Assembly: GCA_046048135.1 (NCBI GenBank)
Contig: JBJOGR010000050.1
Coordinates: 62,001 to 126,000, forward strand
DNA: 64,000 nucleotides
Direction: 5' to 3'
Source of the DNA: ATZT02 sp046048135
Lineage (GTDB): Bacteria > Actinomycetota > Actinomycetes > S36-B12 > UBA5976
Shown here: positions 57,979-64,000 of the stretch, piece after piece
Numbering within the stretch: the stretch's first letter is position 1
How the letters are laid out: every line of letters begins with the position of its first letter
Position numbers and translations under genes: made by a program
The notes under the pieces: generated by a model
What the model was told of the DNA's origin: nothing
Databases searched by the model: none
What the model saw: the letters and a program-made list of their open reading frames with translations, nothing else

Positions 57979-59004
57979 CTAACCAACTTGAGTAAGTGTT
58001 AATATTAAAGAAGGAATTCCAGGTCCACTTAAACCAGAAGCAATTGTTGGCATCTGCATTCGAATATCATCAACTGACCACATTAATTCAACATATTGAT
58101 TTGCTTGAAGGCTTACGAGAAAATTCCAAGCCGCAACAGTTTTTGCAGCATCTTCATTTCCAGTTAATGTAATTTTTGTGTTCGACATTTCAACATTTGT
58201 ATCCATTTTTCTTAGCCAAATTTCAGCATTTGTTGTGCCCTTATGTCCTGAAGATCTTTCAAATTGAGCAGAAAATTGAAGGTTATATGTTCCACTATTT
58301 GCCACAGTAATTCTCGTTGGCCTTGCCTCAGAATTATTTGCAATACTTACACCACTTGTTTCTAAAGCGTTAGTGGTATTTAATTCCATTGCTTTTGGTG
58401 TATTGATTGAAGATTGAGTTTGTGTTGTTGTGTCAATGAACGAACCACGATAACCATAGGTTGTAGTTCCTGGATCTCCCTTTTCACCTTTGTCACCTGC
58501 TGGTCCTGGTGGTCCACTTGGACCGATTGGTCCTACTGGACCTTGTGCTCCTGTTTCACCTTTAGCTCCTGTTGCACCACTTGCACCTGTTGGTCCTGTT
58601 GCACCACTTGATCCTGTTGGACCTGTTGGCCCACTTGATCCTGTTGGACCTGTTGGCCCACTTGGTCCAACAGGACCAGTCTTTCCCGGTTTACCTGTTG
58701 TACCTGGATCTCCTTTTTCTCCTTTTTCACCTTTTGGTCCAATAGGCCCTGCTGGCCCAATTAAAATTTCAGATTTTGATTCTTCAATTAAACTATCTGA
58801 AAAGTCTTCTTCTGAATTATTTGATTGAGTATTTGATGTTTCGGTTTTTGGTGAAAAAGTATTTAGGATGGGCTGAATGTAACCATTTAAACCAAAAGAG
58901 TAAGTGAGAATTAAAAAAGTAATAGCTGAACCAATTATTGTTGCCAGCACAAAATAAAATTTTGTAAACGATTTATTGTTTACTTTTTTATTATGAGCTG
59001 GCAT
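57979..59004 (-). CDS. Membrane-anchored collagen-like protein
   Basis: 341 residues. Basic N-terminus, one transmembrane segment (about 14-37), an acidic Ser/Asn spacer (about 52-80), then 33 uninterrupted G-X-Y triplets (residues 83-181) with GEKGEKGDPG charge clusters at both ends, and a C-terminal beta-rich domain of about 150 residues (NSGTYNLQFSAQFERSSG...). The last domain resembles the C1q/TNF-like or tail-fibre-like heads that trimerise bacterial collagens. Topology: N-in, collagen stalk and head outside. Function unknown; a surface fibre or adhesin is likely. Two exact 27-bp repeats lie in the stalk. It is the last gene of an XRE-membrane protein-collagen cassette. Confidence 0.85.
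   Translation of the reverse strand: MPAHNKKVNNKSFTKFYFVLATIIGSAITFLILTYSFGLNGYIQPILNTFSPKTETSNTQSNNSEEDFSDSLIEESKSEILIGPAGPIGPKGEKGEKGDPGTTGKPGKTGPVGPSGPTGPTGSSGPTGPTGSSGATGPTGASGATGAKGETGAQGPVGPIGPSGPPGPAGDKGEKGDPGTTTYGYRGSFIDTTTQTQSSINTPKAMELNTTNALETSGVSIANNSEARPTRITVANSGTYNLQFSAQFERSSGHKGTTNAEIWLRKMDTNVEMSNTKITLTGNEDAAKTVAAWNFLVSLQANQYVELMWSVDDIRMQMPTIASGLSGPGIPSLILTLTQVG
58606..58659. repeat. Two exact 27-bp tandem repeats in the collagen stalk
   Basis: Copies at 58606-58632 and 58633-58659 are identical and encode GPTGPTGSS on the minus strand. Neighbouring diverged copies (GATGPTGAS) extend the array. Such repeats allow stalk length to change by slippage in units of three triplets. 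Confidence 0.85.
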
Positions 59005-59013
59005 TACTGCTAC

Positions 59014-59475
59014 TTAATTATTTGAAACCATTGTTACTGACTCTTTGAGCTGACTCCATTTCCACATAACTAGTACCGGAATTGCTACATCAGTTATGAG
59101 AAATATTGGATAATCAACCAAGTAATTTATATAGCTTTCTCCAGTTAAATATATAACTGTAATTTGAGAAAAAATTAATGAAGCAGGCCACCACATAGCA
59201 GTTAAGGGAATAAATTTTAGTGAAAGTTTATTTCCTCCGGATGCTGCTAAGAGTAAAATTGGTGTGGCAATAGCTGCAAGAAGCCAACCGATTAGACAAA
59301 GCCATAATGCAACTTGTCTTAAAACTTCAGTTTCTTCATTGGGTCTAAAAATAAAGAAATTTGGATAAGTAAAGACCATCAACCAGTAAATAACAAACAC
59401 CATGATGGCTGTAGCTCGTATATGAATTCGATGAGCTTCGTGAATTTCTGCATATCTTTCAGTTGAAGTATTCAT
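59014..59475 (-). CDS. Membrane protein with four predicted helices
   Basis: 153 residues; no family recognised. Hydrophobic helices at about 21-40 (ATAIMVFVIYWLMVFTY), 52-77, 88-110 and 120-137, with a short soluble N-terminus (TERYAEIHEAHRIH) and a charged C-terminal end. No catalytic motif. It lies 9 bp before the collagen-like gene and 46 bp after the XRE gene, all on the minus strand, so it is probably co-expressed with the fibre protein and may help place or anchor it. Confidence 0.7.
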   Translation of the reverse strand: MNTSTERYAEIHEAHRIHIRATAIMVFVIYWLMVFTYPNFFIFRPNEETEVLRQVALWLCLIGWLLAAIATPILLLAASGGNKLSLKFIPLTAMWWPASLIFSQITVIYLTGESYINYLVDYPIFLITDVAIPVLVMWKWSQLKESVTMVSNN

Positions 59476-59521
59476 AACTCATTTTCTCAGAAAAACTTGA
59501 AAAAAAACAAATAATCAATAA

Positions 59522-59737
59522 CTAATCAAGCAGTATTGGGATTCTTTCCCCACGCATAATGGCGTTTACTTCTAGATTTGCACCTAAAGCCTCCACATAT
59601 TTTTTGAGAGTGCTTAGTTGTATGTCTGGGCCATTCTCAATAGCCGATACTCTTCTTTGGCTAACTTGAAGTTGATTAGCTAATTCTGATTGAGTTAGCC
59701 TCATACGAAGCCTTAAATTCTCTAAATCTAAGTCCAT
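59522..59737 (-). CDS. XRE-family helix-turn-helix regulator
   Basis: 71 residues that are little more than one HTH_3 domain: LENLRLRMRLTQSELANQLQVSQRRVSAIENG, then STLKKYVEALGANLEVNAIMRGERIPILLD. The TLKKYVEALG-type C-terminus is frequent in HigA-like antitoxins, but no toxin-like gene adjoins it. A palindrome with AGAAC/GTTCT arms lies 14 bp before the start and is a candidate autoregulatory operator. First gene of the collagen cassette. Confidence 0.85.
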   Translation of the reverse strand: MDLDLENLRLRMRLTQSELANQLQVSQRRVSAIENGPDIQLSTLKKYVEALGANLEVNAIMRGERIPILLD

Positions 59738-59750
59738 TACCCCAGTATAC

Positions 59751-59766
59751 AGAACATATAAGTTCT
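59751..59766. promoter_or_regulatory. Inverted repeat AGAAC-N6-GTTCT, candidate XRE operator
   Basis: Arms AGAAC (59751-59755) and GTTCT (59762-59766) flank ATATAA, between the divergent XRE and rpsP genes, 13 bp beyond the XRE start codon. Spacing suits a small HTH dimer. Confidence 0.5.
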
Positions 59767-59812
59767 ATATGATAGATCCTTTGGGGTGTCGAAGAGAAGA
59801 TAATGAAAGACT

Positions 59813-59840
59813 AGGGCTTAATCATAGGGTTTCAAGCCCT
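59813..59840 (+). promoter_or_regulatory. 7-bp stem in the rpsP leader
   Basis: AGGGCTT (59813-59819) and AAGCCCT (59834-59840) with a 14-nt loop, 19 nt before the rpsP GTG. Possible translational control element; function not known. Confidence 0.4.
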
Positions 59841-59859
59841 CCAACACGAAAGATAAATA

Positions 59860-60402
59860 GTGGCCGTAAAAATCAAATTAAAACGCTTAGGAAAAATCCA
59901 CCAACCGATGTATCGCGTCGTAGTTGCTGATTCTCGCACTGCTCGCAATGGTCGAGCCATTGAAGAAATTGGAATTTATCAACCTAAAGAAGAACCATCA
60001 GTTATAAGAATTGATGCGGATCGCGTTGCATATTGGCTAAGTGTTGGAGCTCAAGCAACAGAACCTGTTGTAGCACTTCTAAAACTAACTGGTGACTGGC
60101 AAAAATTCAAAGGTGAAAAAGATACTGCAAGCAAAGTTAAACTTGCTCCTGCAAAAGCAGATCATCATGCAATTTATGAAAAAGCATTGAAAGAAAATGT
60201 TGCGGCAAGAGAAGAAGAAGCAAAGAATCCAAAACCAAAAGTTGAAAAAGTAGAAGCACCTAAAGAAGAACCAAAAGTTGAACAAGTTAAAGCAGAAGAA
60301 GTTCCAGCTGAAACTGTAACTGCTACTGAAGAAGTAAAAGTTGAAGAACCAGCAGCAGAGACTCCAGCAGAAGAAGTAAAAACTGAAGAGGCACAAGCTT
60401 AA
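59860..60402 (+). CDS. rpsP: 30S ribosomal protein S16 with long acidic tail
   Basis: 180 residues. The first 85 are ordinary S16 (VKIKLKRLGKIHQPMYRVVVADSRTARNGRAIEEIGIYQP...VAYWLSVGAQATEPV). Residues from about 112 form a low-complexity Glu/Lys/Ala/Pro/Val tail, longer than the tails of most actinobacterial S16. GTG start at 59860. It heads the rpsP-KH-rimM-trmD run and abuts the KH gene. Confidence 0.95.
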   Translation: MAVKIKLKRLGKIHQPMYRVVVADSRTARNGRAIEEIGIYQPKEEPSVIRIDADRVAYWLSVGAQATEPVVALLKLTGDWQKFKGEKDTASKVKLAPAKADHHAIYEKALKENVAAREEEAKNPKPKVEKVEAPKEEPKVEQVKAEEVPAETVTATEEVKVEEPAAETPAEEVKTEEAQA

Positions 60403-60403
60403 A

Positions 60404-60640
60404 ATGATTGAAGATGCATTAGAACATTTAGTTAAAGGAATTGTTGATCATCCAGATGATGTTTCAGTTTCTAATAAAACAACTAAGCGCGGAAACACAT
60501 TAGAAGTTACAGTAAACGGTGAAGATCTAGGCCGAGTAATTGGTAGAAATGGTCGAACCGCTACTGCAATTAGAACAGTAATTAATGCGCTACAAGGTGG
60601 AAAACCTACTCGCATTGATTTTGTTGACGTTGACGCTTAA
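60404..60640 (+). CDS. KH-domain RNA-binding protein (KhpA/YlqC)
   Basis: 78 residues, a single type II KH domain: MIEDALEHLVKGIVDHPDDVSV, then DLGRVIGRNGRTATAIRTVI with the GXXG loop GRNG. KhpA proteins bind RNA and in some Gram-positives act in cell-size control. The position between rpsP and rimM is the usual actinobacterial and firmicute one. Confidence 0.93.
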   Translation: MIEDALEHLVKGIVDHPDDVSVSNKTTKRGNTLEVTVNGEDLGRVIGRNGRTATAIRTVINALQGGKPTRIDFVDVDA

Positions 60641-60654
60641 ATCTTAAAAACAAA

Positions 60655-61182
60655 ATGGATTTAGTTGTGGGTCGACTTGGTCGACCACATGGAGTCCATG
60701 GAGAAATAAGTGTTGAAGTTAGAACTGATGAACCAGATATTAGATTTGCAAAAGGTTCCAAACTTTTTATAAAAGATAGTAAAAATCAATTAACAGTTTT
60801 ATCTTCTAGGTGGCATCAAGAAAAAATGCTTGTTAAATTTGAAGAAATTACTGATCGAGATCTTGCAAATGAAATTAAAGGTAAAACTTTAATGATTCAA
60901 ATAGATCCAAATAAAATCGAGACAAAAAAAGATCAATATTATGAATTTCAATTAGCAGGATTAACGGTGGCTGATAAAAACAATAAAGACTTAGGCCAAA
61001 TTAAAGAAGTAATAACCGGTCTTGCCCAAGATTTATTGGTAGTAGAAACAAAAGAAAAAAAGGAAGTTTTAGTCCCATTTGTAAAACAAATTGTTACAAA
61101 CGTTGATCTAGAAGAAAAACTAGTAACAATGGATCCACCAGTTGGGCTTTTTGATGAGGAAAATGCAATTGATGCAAATTGA
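60655..61182 (+). CDS. rimM: 16S rRNA processing protein RimM
   Basis: 30S assembly factor binding S19. 175 residues. Seen: VVGRLGRPHGVHGEISVEVRTDEPDIRFAKGS, the PRC-barrel half (about 95-170) with YYEFQLAGLTV, GQIKEVITGLAQDLLVV and VPFVKQIV. trmD begins inside its last codons (11-bp overlap). Confidence 0.95.
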   Translation: MDLVVGRLGRPHGVHGEISVEVRTDEPDIRFAKGSKLFIKDSKNQLTVLSSRWHQEKMLVKFEEITDRDLANEIKGKTLMIQIDPNKIETKKDQYYEFQLAGLTVADKNNKDLGQIKEVITGLAQDLLVVETKEKKEVLVPFVKQIVTNVDLEEKLVTMDPPVGLFDEENAIDAN

Positions 61183-61879
61183 TTTAATAAGTATCTTTCC
61201 AGATTATTTTAAAAGCCTAAATCTTTCATTATTAGGAAAAGCTCAAGAATCTGGAATTTTAAAAATTAATATTCATGATTTAAGGGATTTCACTCAAGAT
61301 AAACACAAAACGGTTGATGATGCACCCTATGGTGGCGGACCTGGCATGGTGATGAAAGCAGATGTATGGGGATTAGCAATCGATTCAGTATTAGAAAGCT
61401 CTAAAACTAAACCAGTTTTAGTAGTGCCAACGCCATCTGGAAAAGTCTTCACCCAAAAAATAGCTCAAGAGTTATCAAGTCAAGAGCATTTAATTTTTAT
61501 AAATGGTCGGTACGAAGGAATTGATTCAAGAGTTGTTGATTATTACAAAACTGATAATCGAGTTAAAGAAGTAAGAGAAATAAGTATTGGAGATTATGTT
61601 TTAGCTGGAGGAGAAGTTGCTTCCATTGTGATGCTAGAAGCAATATCACGATTAATTCCAGGAGTTTTAGGCAATGATGATTCAGTAAAAGATGATTCTT
61701 TTGCATCAGGTTCTATGGAAAAACTCATTGAAGGACCAGTTTTTACTCGACCTGAGACCTGGAGAGGCCTTGATGTTCCAGAAGTATTGCTCAGTGGAGA
61801 TCATGAAAAAATTACCCAATATCGCCTCGAGGAGGCTAGAAAGCGTACGAGGCTAAATAGACCCGACTTAGCCCCATAG
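61172..61879 (+). CDS. trmD: tRNA (guanine(37)-N1)-methyltransferase
   Basis: Methylates G37 next to the anticodon to prevent frameshifts. 235 residues from ATG 61172 (MQIDLISIFPDYF), the family start; earlier in-frame ATGs lie deep in rimM. Seen: DDAPYGGGPGMVMKADVW, the trefoil-knot motif INGRYEGIDSRV and EISIGDYVLAGGEVASIVM, and TRPETWRGLDVPEVLLSGDH. Confidence 0.96.
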   Translation: MQIDLISIFPDYFKSLNLSLLGKAQESGILKINIHDLRDFTQDKHKTVDDAPYGGGPGMVMKADVWGLAIDSVLESSKTKPVLVVPTPSGKVFTQKIAQELSSQEHLIFINGRYEGIDSRVVDYYKTDNRVKEVREISIGDYVLAGGEVASIVMLEAISRLIPGVLGNDDSVKDDSFASGSMEKLIEGPVFTRPETWRGLDVPEVLLSGDHEKITQYRLEEARKRTRLNRPDLAP

Positions 61880-61909
61880 TCTTAGTTTTTGGCAGAATAG
61901 GTCCTCTCA

Positions 61910-61979
61910 CCGGATTGGTTTGTATAAATATTTCGCCACAGGGGAATATTTAGAGAATTGTTAAGTTTTAGAAATCCGG
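61910..61979 (+). promoter_or_regulatory. Structured leader before rplS
   Basis: CCGGATT (61910-61916) and AATCCGG (61973-61979) close a 70-nt segment. Inside, AAATATT (61926-61932) pairs with AATATTT (61945-61951). It lies 60 nt before rplS, in the longest gap of this cluster. L19 leaders are known in other phyla; whether this belongs to one cannot be said. Confidence 0.5.
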
Positions 61980-62039
61980 ATCCAAACTAGCAAGACTGAA
62001 CGACCTGTGAGCGTTGCAGATGAAAGTAGATAAATAATC

Positions 62040-62585
62040 ATGAATAAATTAGATGCTTTAAATAAGAAATCCTTAAAAAAATCAGTCCCAGATTTTAGAA
62101 CTGGTGACACAGTTAAAGTTCACGTAAGAGTTATTGAAGGAAACCGTTCTCGTATCCAGATTTTCCAAGGAGTTGTAATTTCTCGATCTGGTCATGGAGT
62201 TTCTGAATCTTTTACAGTTAGAAAAGTTTCATTTGGAACAGGTGTGGAAAGAACATTTCCGGTAAATGCTCCAACTATTGAAAAAATTGAAATTGTTTCA
62301 CGCGGCGATGTTCGTCGTGGCAAACTTTATTTCTTACGCGAATTAAGAGGTAAAGCTTCCAAGATTAAAGAACGTCGTGGCGATTTAGCTGCAGCAGTTG
62401 TTACTGAAGAAGATATTGAAGTAGCAGTTGAAGAAACAGCTGAAGAAGTAGCACCAGAAAAAGTTGAAGCAAAGGTTGAAACACCTGCAGCAAAAGAGGA
62501 AGTTGCTGTAAGTGAAACTCCTGCTGAAGCAGCACCTGCTGCAACAGATTCTGCTGAAGCTAATCCTGAAGCAGACAAACAATAA
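62040..62585 (+). CDS. rplS: 50S ribosomal protein L19 with long acidic tail
   Basis: 181 residues. Residues 1-113 are ordinary L19 (DFRTGDTVKVHVRVIEGNRSRIQIFQGVVISRSG, FPVNAPTIEKIEIVSRGDVRRGKLYFLRELRGKASKIKE). The rest is a Glu/Ala/Val-rich tail like that on S16. Start ATG 62040; AAAGTAGA is a weak ribosome site. Own leader region, so probably transcribed apart from trmD. Confidence 0.95.
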   Translation: MNKLDALNKKSLKKSVPDFRTGDTVKVHVRVIEGNRSRIQIFQGVVISRSGHGVSESFTVRKVSFGTGVERTFPVNAPTIEKIEIVSRGDVRRGKLYFLRELRGKASKIKERRGDLAAAVVTEEDIEVAVEETAEEVAPEKVEAKVETPAAKEEVAVSETPAEAAPAATDSAEANPEADKQ

Positions 62586-62587
62586 CT

Positions 62588-63247
62588 TTGCGCACCCTTT
62601 GGGCAGCAGTTAGAGAACTGCTGATCACTGTTGGAATAGCTTTAATTCTTTCATCTTTAGTAAGAATATTTCTATTCCAAGTTTTTTATGTACCTTCTGC
62701 TTCAATGGAAGATACTTTACTTTTGCAGGATCGAATAGTTGCCACAAAAGTTACTAAACCATTTACAGATATTAAACGTGGTGAAATTGTAGTTTTCAAA
62801 GATCCAGGGGACTGGTTACCAGAATATGAATCAAATAGAAATTTCTTTCTACATTTCTTAAGCGTTGTGGGATTACTTCCATCTGATGCAGGTGATGATT
62901 TAGTAAAAAGAGTTATTGGAATTGGTGGCGATAATGTTAAATGTTGTTCAGAAAATAATCGAATACTCATAAATGGTGTTGAGTTAAATGATGAATCCTT
63001 TATAAAGCCTGATGCTGAAACTAATCAAGTTGAATTTGATATCACAGTTCCTGAAAAAAGAGTTTTCGTAATGGGAGATAACAGACCAGATAGCAGGGAT
63101 TCAAGATTTCATTTAGAGACTGCTTATGGCACAGTTCCTGAGAAAAATATTGTTGGAACAGTTAATTTAAGAATTTGGCCTTTTTCAAGATTTTCGACAT
63201 TAAAGATTCCTGATAGTTTCAATTTAATTCCTGATGCCAAGAACTAA
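62588..63247 (+). CDS. lepB: Signal peptidase I
   Basis: Cleaves signal peptides outside the membrane. 219 residues. One N-terminal transmembrane helix (about 10-32), catalytic Ser39 in VPSASMEDTL, general-base Lys107 in DDLVKRVIGIGGD, and box E MGDNRPDSRDSR. TTG start 2 bp after rplS; no Shine-Dalgarno sequence is evident apart from coupling. rnhB overlaps its end by 14 bp. Confidence 0.94.
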   Translation: MRTLWAAVRELLITVGIALILSSLVRIFLFQVFYVPSASMEDTLLLQDRIVATKVTKPFTDIKRGEIVVFKDPGDWLPEYESNRNFFLHFLSVVGLLPSDAGDDLVKRVIGIGGDNVKCCSENNRILINGVELNDESFIKPDAETNQVEFDITVPEKRVFVMGDNRPDSRDSRFHLETAYGTVPEKNIVGTVNLRIWPFSRFSTLKIPDSFNLIPDAKN

Positions 63248-63926
63248 AAAAAATAAAACTAATCTTGAATTAGAAAAAACCCTATTTTCTAAAGGGGCAA
63301 AACTAGTTGCAGGTATGGATGAAGTTGGCAGAGGTTGTCTTGCAGGACCTGTTTATGTTGGAGTAACTGTATTAAATCAAGAATTAGCAGATGAAGAATT
63401 ATCACCAGTTGGCTTAACTGATTCAAAAGAATTAACCAAACAAGAACGAGAAGATTTATTACCCAAAGTTAAATCTTGGGTTTTAGAACATAGTGTGGGC
63501 CACGCTAGTAATAGTGAAATTGATGAAATTGGGTTAACTAGAGCATTAAGAAGAGCAGGAAGACGTGCGTTAAGTGCGTTAGAAAATAAACCTGATTATT
63601 TAATTCTTGATGGGAAACACAATTGGCTGATGCCGGAAAAAGAAACTTTAGATATTTTTGACGAAGTTGTTGATGATGGACCAATTTCAGCGAATATGAA
63701 GATCATAAATCTCATAAAAGCAGATTTAAGTTGCTCCAGTGTTGCAGCAGCATCCATAGTGGCAAAAGTAGCTCGGGATCAAGTTATGAATGAATTAAGT
63801 GAAGAATTTCCTGACTATTTATGGCATGAAAACAAAGGCTATGCCGCCCCTGAGCATTTGTGGGCAATAAAAAGACTTGGTCCAACTAAATATCACCGGA
63901 TCAGTTGGAAAACGTTTCAAAATTAG
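63234..63926 (+). CDS. rnhB: Ribonuclease HII
   Basis: Removes RNA from RNA-DNA hybrids and single ribonucleotides. 230 residues. Seen: VAGMDEVGRGCLAGPVYVGV with the DEVGRG catalytic Asp29/Glu30, LTDSKELTKQERE, YLILDGKHNW with the third Asp, and ADLSCSSVAAASIVAKVARD. Ends EHLWAIKRLGPTKYHRISW. Start ATG inside lepB. Confidence 0.95.
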   Translation: MPRTKKNKTNLELEKTLFSKGAKLVAGMDEVGRGCLAGPVYVGVTVLNQELADEELSPVGLTDSKELTKQEREDLLPKVKSWVLEHSVGHASNSEIDEIGLTRALRRAGRRALSALENKPDYLILDGKHNWLMPEKETLDIFDEVVDDGPISANMKIINLIKADLSCSSVAAASIVAKVARDQVMNELSEEFPDYLWHENKGYAAPEHLWAIKRLGPTKYHRISWKTFQN

Positions 63927-63957
63927 AACATTAAGACAACTTTAAGGTTGATTTAGA

Positions 63958-63973
63958 AGTCACTCAGGTGACT
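63958..63973 (+). terminator. Short hairpin after rnhB
   Basis: AGTCAC-TCAG-GTGACT (6-bp stem) 31 nt after rnhB, followed by CTGATTT. Weak as a terminator; it could also lie in the leader of the next gene. Confidence 0.3.
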
Positions 63974-63981
63974 CTGATTTA

Positions 63982-64000
63982 ATGGAAAAAATGGAAAAAA
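63982..64000 (+). CDS. Possible start of the next gene (cut by window edge)
   Basis: ATGGAAAAAATGG... opens a frame with no stop in the 19 nt left. In other actinobacteria a DUF2469 gene follows rnhB, but the few residues visible cannot show this. Confidence 0.25.

Noticed and set aside
58490..58828. Pro/Gly-rich plus-strand frame of 112 codons opposite the collagen gene
   Set aside because: It is the mirror image of the G-X-Y repeat; glycine/proline codons read as proline/glycine on the other strand. The minus frame has the membrane anchor and head domain.
59014..59737. XRE gene and adjacent membrane protein as a toxin-antitoxin pair
   Set aside because: The 153-residue four-helix protein is not like known toxins, and the pair continues into the collagen gene, so a regulatory cassette explains it better.
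60085..60396. Phe/Cys/Ser-rich minus-strand frame opposite the S16 tail
   Set aside because: It arises from GAA and AAA codons of the acidic tail read in antisense. The same explains the frame opposite the L19 tail at 62327-62582.
1..64000. CRISPR arrays, insertion sequences, prophage, rRNA genes, metabolite riboswitches
   Set aside because: Looked for on both strands; no regular spaced repeats, transposase or integrase motifs, rRNA segments or conserved riboswitch cores (for example before thiL) were seen.

Overview
The window is an AT-rich, very tightly packed stretch of a streamlined actinobacterial chromosome. It holds about 60 protein genes and two tRNA genes with almost no non-coding DNA. 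The actinobacterial assignment rests on markers that occur together: EndoMS/NucS mismatch endonuclease, a MurA with Asp in place of the usual fosfomycin-target Cys, HU with a Lys/Ala-rich histone-like tail, a SepIVA-like coiled-coil protein beside rnc, GatCAB, and a gene order that follows the iscS-mnmA-ligA-gatCAB-ilvBNC-serA-leu-gltX-gpsA-ddl-thiL-recG-coaD-rnc-mutM-smc-ftsY-amt-glnB-glnD-ffh-rpsP-rimM-trmD-rplS-lepB-rnhB backbone known from Mycobacterium and Streptomyces. The low GC and compactness suggest a free-living aquatic lineage such as the freshwater Nanopelagicales (acI) or a similar group. That placement is inference.

Layout. 1-4.6 kb: murA (cut by the edge), PduO-type adenosyltransferase, nucS and small conserved genes, a thioredoxin/YbbN protein. 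4.6-12.3 kb: cysteine desulfurase, mnmA, ligA, gatCAB. 12.4-31.1 kb: a branched-chain amino acid block (ilvD, ilvB, ilvN, ilvC, leuA, leuB, ilvE, cimA, leuC, leuD) with serA, trhO, a DUF2256 mini-gene, gltX, tRNA-Gln, an FMN-dependent alpha-hydroxy-acid dehydrogenase and tRNA-Glu. 31.3-46.7 kb: HU, plsC, gpsA, ddl, thiL, rpmB, recG, rsmD, coaD, sepIVA-like, DUF177, rpmF, rnc, mutM, smc, ftsY. 46.7-52.5 kb: an accessory insert between ftsY and amt (cupin, TSUP exporter, HAD phosphatase, two GT4 glycosyltransferases, SGNH hydrolase, methylglyoxal synthase). 52.5-58 kb: amt, PII, glnD, ffh. 58-59.8 kb: a second insert on the minus strand encoding an XRE regulator, a four-helix membrane protein and a membrane-anchored collagen-like protein. 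59.8-64 kb: rpsP, KH protein, rimM, trmD, rplS, lepB, rnhB.

How it works together. The 12-31 kb block can make valine, leucine and isoleucine. Isoleucine is probably made by the citramalate route, because cimA is present and LeuBCD can serve both pathways; no ilvA is in this window. The most striking signal is regulatory. Three transcription units of this block each start with a tiny leader peptide whose codon run matches the pathway product: Leu-Val-Val-Val before ilvB, Leu-Leu-Leu before leuA, Ile-Ile-Ile before cimA. Each is followed by alternative RNA hairpins, and for ilvB and cimA by a clear intrinsic terminator. The ilvB and leuA leaders belong to known actinobacterial classes; I do not know of a described cimA attenuator. 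GluRS, GatCAB and the adjacent tRNA-Gln/tRNA-Glu fit the transamidation route to Gln-tRNA.

Several genes look leaderless: a TANNNT -10 element lies 6-7 nt before the start codon, with little or no Shine-Dalgarno sequence. Convergent genes often share overlapping stop codons, in keeping with a reduced genome. No CRISPR array, insertion sequence, prophage or rRNA gene was seen, and no stretch above 300 bp lacks a gene.
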